Source: Burkholderiales bacterium (GTDB lineage: Bacteria; Pseudomonadota; Gammaproteobacteria; Burkholderiales; Burkholderiaceae_C). Taken from it: DNA of 36,127 nucleotides. Positions 34,588-36,127 of the stretch are shown in pieces. Under the pieces are notes generated by a model. That model ran no database searches, was not told the DNA's origin, and was given only the letters and a program-made list of their open reading frames with translations. The stretch lies in NCBI GenBank assembly GCA_025363275.1, contig JANYEE010000155.1, positions 1 through 36,127 of the forward strand. The letters run 5' to 3'. Each line of letters opens with the position of its first letter. Position 1 is the first letter of the stretch. The translations under genes were made by a program, and so were the position numbers.

Positions 34588-35682
34588 TTGAAGAAAATTC
34601 GCGTCATCGTTGTAGATGACTCTGCCTTAGTGCGTAGTTTGTTGTCGGAAATTATTGGTCGTCAGCCTGACATGGAATGTGTTGGGGCGGCTAACGATCC
34701 GCTTATCGCGCGAGAAATGATCAGGGAGCGGAATCCAGATGTCGTCACTTTGGATATCGAAATGCCGAAAATGGATGGTATCGAGTTTCTTGCCCGTTTA
34801 ATGCGGCTTAGGCCTATGCCAGTGGTCATGATATCTACGTTGACCGAACGTGGAGCGGAGATAACCATGCGGGCTCTTGAGTTGGGGGCAGTAGATTTTG
34901 TTGCGAAGCCGCGTATGGGTCTCGCCGATGGAATTAAGGAGCTATCGACGCAAATCGTAGAAAAAATTCGGATAGCTGCTGGCGTACGCATTCGGCGAGC
35001 CGTGGTCCCTGAAGTTGGTGCTGCTTTCGCGCGCACGGGGCCCTTCGAAGGCAAGATTGGGTTACCCACAGTGAGCCTGGGCCGCATCTCGACAGAAAAG
35101 CTTATATTTATTGGGGCCTCTACTGGTGGTACGGAGGCTATAAAGGAGGTCTTGGTCAAGATGCCTGCTGACTCGCCTGGGATTGCAATAACGCAACACA
35201 TGCCACCTGGATTCACGACAAGTTTTGCGGCGCGATTGAATGCGCTGTGTCAAATTACCGTCCAAGAGGCGGTTGATGGCGGGCGTGTTTTGCCCGGGCA
35301 TGCCTACATTGCACCTGGCGGCAAACAGTTTTCGATTGATCGTAGTGGCGCCAATTACATCTGTGTGGTGCGCGATTCTGAGCCGGTGAACAGGCATCGT
35401 CCTTCGGTCGAAGTTCTGTTTCGATCTGCTGCCCGAGTTGCTGGACGAAATGCTTTCGGTGTCATGCTGACTGGAATGGGCGCAGACGGTGCGGCCGCGA
35501 TGCGAGAAATGAAGGATGCTGGTAGCTATAACTTTGTCCAAGACGAAGCCAGCTGCATTGTGTTTGGCATGCCGCGCGAGGCAATCTTGCAAGGCGCAGC
35601 TGATGAGGTACTTCCCTTAGCGGCGATTGCGCCTGCGTTACTCAGTAGATTGAACGTAAGCGTGGATCGATACCGTGTGTAG
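34588..35682 (+). CDS. cheB: Chemotaxis methylesterase/deamidase CheB
   Basis: The 364-residue response regulator removes receptor methyl groups. The receiver domain has VVDDSALVR and phosphorylation site D56 ([12 protein letters not shown]), with Lys in FVAKPR. The esterase domain has the catalytic triad: Ser178 in GASTGGTEA, His204 in TQHMPPGFT, and Asp300 in [12 protein letters not shown]. The start is TTG at 34588, with GAGGGG close upstream; no in-frame ATG suits the conserved [10 protein letters not shown] start. It ends the chemotaxis operon. Confidence 0.97.
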   Translation: MKKIRVIVVDDSALVRSLLSEIIGRQPDMECVGAANDPLIAREMIRERNPDVVTLDIEMPKMDGIEFLARLMRLRPMPVVMISTLTERGAEITMRALELGAVDFVAKPRMGLADGIKELSTQIVEKIRIAAGVRIRRAVVPEVGAAFARTGPFEGKIGLPTVSLGRISTEKLIFIGASTGGTEAIKEVLVKMPADSPGIAITQHMPPGFTTSFAARLNALCQITVQEAVDGGRVLPGHAYIAPGGKQFSIDRSGANYICVVRDSEPVNRHRPSVEVLFRSAARVAGRNAFGVMLTGMGADGAAAMREMKDAGSYNFVQDEASCIVFGMPREAILQGAADEVLPLAAIAPALLSRLNVSVDRYRV

Positions 35683-35683
35683 G

Positions 35684-35705
35684 CGCTACCAGCCGGCGTT
35701 TTTTT
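35684..35705 (+). terminator. Candidate weak terminator after cheB
   Basis: A short stem (CGCT at 35684 with GGCG at 35695, one G-U pair, 7-nt loop) is followed directly by seven T (35699-35705). The stem is weak but the T-tract and the place, 2 nt after the cheB stop, fit an intrinsic terminator for the chemotaxis operon. Confidence 0.35.
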
Positions 35706-35732
35706 CAGCGCTACGTGTAGTGTTGAAAAAAA
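35699..35732. repeat. Extended palindrome upstream of the rRNA promoter
   Basis: Seven T, CAGCGCTAC, GT, GTAGTGTTG and seven A follow one another. The 9-nt arms pair fully if two G-U pairs are allowed, and the T and A tracts can extend the stem to 16 bp. The A-tract also lies in the UP-element position of the rRNA promoter. Confidence 0.6.
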
Positions 35733-35745
35733 CTTTGAACAAGTT

Positions 35746-35775
35746 TTGACAGCAGGCTAAAAACTGTGTCATAAT
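35746..35775 (+). promoter_or_regulatory. Ribosomal RNA operon promoter (sigma-70)
   Basis: TTGACA (35746-35751) is a perfect -35 element; CATAAT (35770-35775) is the -10 with an 18-nt spacer. The A/T-rich segment just upstream (GAAAAAAACTTTGAACAAG, 35725-35743) looks like an UP element. Transcription should start near 35782, about 230 nt before mature 16S rRNA. Confidence 0.8.
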
Positions 35776-35781
35776 TCAAGG

Positions 35782-36011
35782 CTTCGCTGATCACAGCCAA
35801 GTAAACGAAGCAAAGTAAAGAATGTTTCGGATCATTAAAAATTTACAGCCGATAAGCGTGGGCGTTTGAAGGCGATTGCCAAGTTCTTCGGAACTATGTC
35901 TTAACTGACATACAAACGCTCATGAATGAAAAAAGATGTGATATTCGTCAAAGAAAATCACGTCGATTCCAGTTTATGAGTTGCATAGAGATATGCAAAA
36001 AATTCAAGATC
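35782..36011 (+). other. 16S rRNA leader with nested hairpins
   Basis: No protein is coded here. TGGGCGTTTG (35859-35868) pairs with CAAACGCTCA (35913-35922), one G-U, and encloses AGTTC-TTCG-GAACT (35882-35895, a UUCG tetraloop) and TATGTC/GACATA (35895-35912, sharing one base at the boundary). GATGTGAT (35935-35942) pairs with ATCACGTC (35957-35964). TTGCATA-GAGA-TATGCAA (35981-35998) is a perfect hairpin with a GNRA loop just before 16S. GCTTCG/CGAAGC (35781-35811) may close a 5' hairpin. A boxA-like antitermination element probably lies near 35823-35841 but is not clear. Confidence 0.7.
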
Positions 36012-36127
36012 GAACTATAGAGTTTGATCCTGGCTCAGATTGAACGCTGGCGGCATGCCTTACACATGCAAGTCGAACGGCAGCACGGGAGCAATCCTGG
36101 TGGCGAGTGGCGAACGGGTGAGTAATA
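36012..36127 (+). rRNA. rrs: 16S ribosomal RNA, 5' end (cut by right edge)
   Basis: AGAGTTTGATCCTGGCTCAG begins at 36019, which is E. coli position 8, so mature 16S starts near 36012. ATTGAACGCTGGCGGCATGC, TTACACATGCAAGTCGAACG and GGCGAACGGGTGAGTAATA follow in order. The helix-6 sequence (GGCAGCACGGGAGCAATCCT) is of a betaproteobacterial, Comamonadaceae-like type. Confidence 0.98.

Noticed and set aside
35062-35592. - strand frame of 176 codons inside cheB
   Set aside because: It overlaps the whole CheB esterase domain, has no family features and is a shadow of that gene.

Overview
The window looks like a chromosomal segment of a motile betaproteobacterium, most likely Comamonadaceae (Rhodoferax/Curvibacter-like). 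The taxon call rests on the first ~115 bases of 16S rRNA at the right edge and on the style of the flagellar and chemotaxis genes; it is inference from memory, not a database match.

Region 1 (1-12067, all + strand) is a secretion and glycosylation block. It opens inside a large gene cut by the left edge, whose product has at least 27 tandem Thr-rich octapeptides followed by four DxNxDG-type calcium loops, the usual look of a type I secretion substrate. Behind it come a TPR/SPINDLY-type glycosyltransferase (GT41), a Sel1-repeat protein, and a complete type I exporter: an ABC transporter with a catalytically dead C39-like domain, a HlyD-type adaptor and a NodT-type outer-membrane lipoprotein. 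A protein of unknown function and a GT2 glycosyltransferase follow. Overlaps and short gaps suggest one long transcription unit. The most interesting idea here is that the GT41 enzyme glycosylates the Thr-rich repeat protein in the cytoplasm before export.

Region 2 (12068-16070) is an accessory patch. It holds the end of an IS3-family element on the - strand and a - strand glycan operon: GT25, then GT11 (alpha-1,2-fucosyltransferase-like), then an FkbM methyltransferase fused to a second domain. A doubtful small ORF and gene-poor DNA lie next to fliE.

Region 3 (16071-27452) is the flagellar basal body and export cluster: fliE on the - strand, divergent from fliF-G-H-I-J-K-L-M-N-O-P-Q-R. Genes are tightly packed, often overlapping by 1-26 nt.

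Region 4 (27459-29209, - strand) is a two-component pair, a receiver-histidine kinase and a NarL/FixJ-type regulator, convergent with fliR and divergent from the chemotaxis genes.

Region 5 (29379-35682, + strand) is a chemotaxis operon: a compact CheZ-like protein, cheY, cheA, cheW, cheR, cheD and cheB. CheA phosphorylates CheY and CheB, CheR/CheB/CheD modify receptors, CheY-P acts on FliM encoded in region 3, and the CheZ-like protein may dephosphorylate CheY-P. No chemoreceptor gene is present.

Region 6 (35683-36127) is the start of a ribosomal RNA operon: a strong promoter, a structured leader and the 5' end of 16S rRNA, cut by the right edge.
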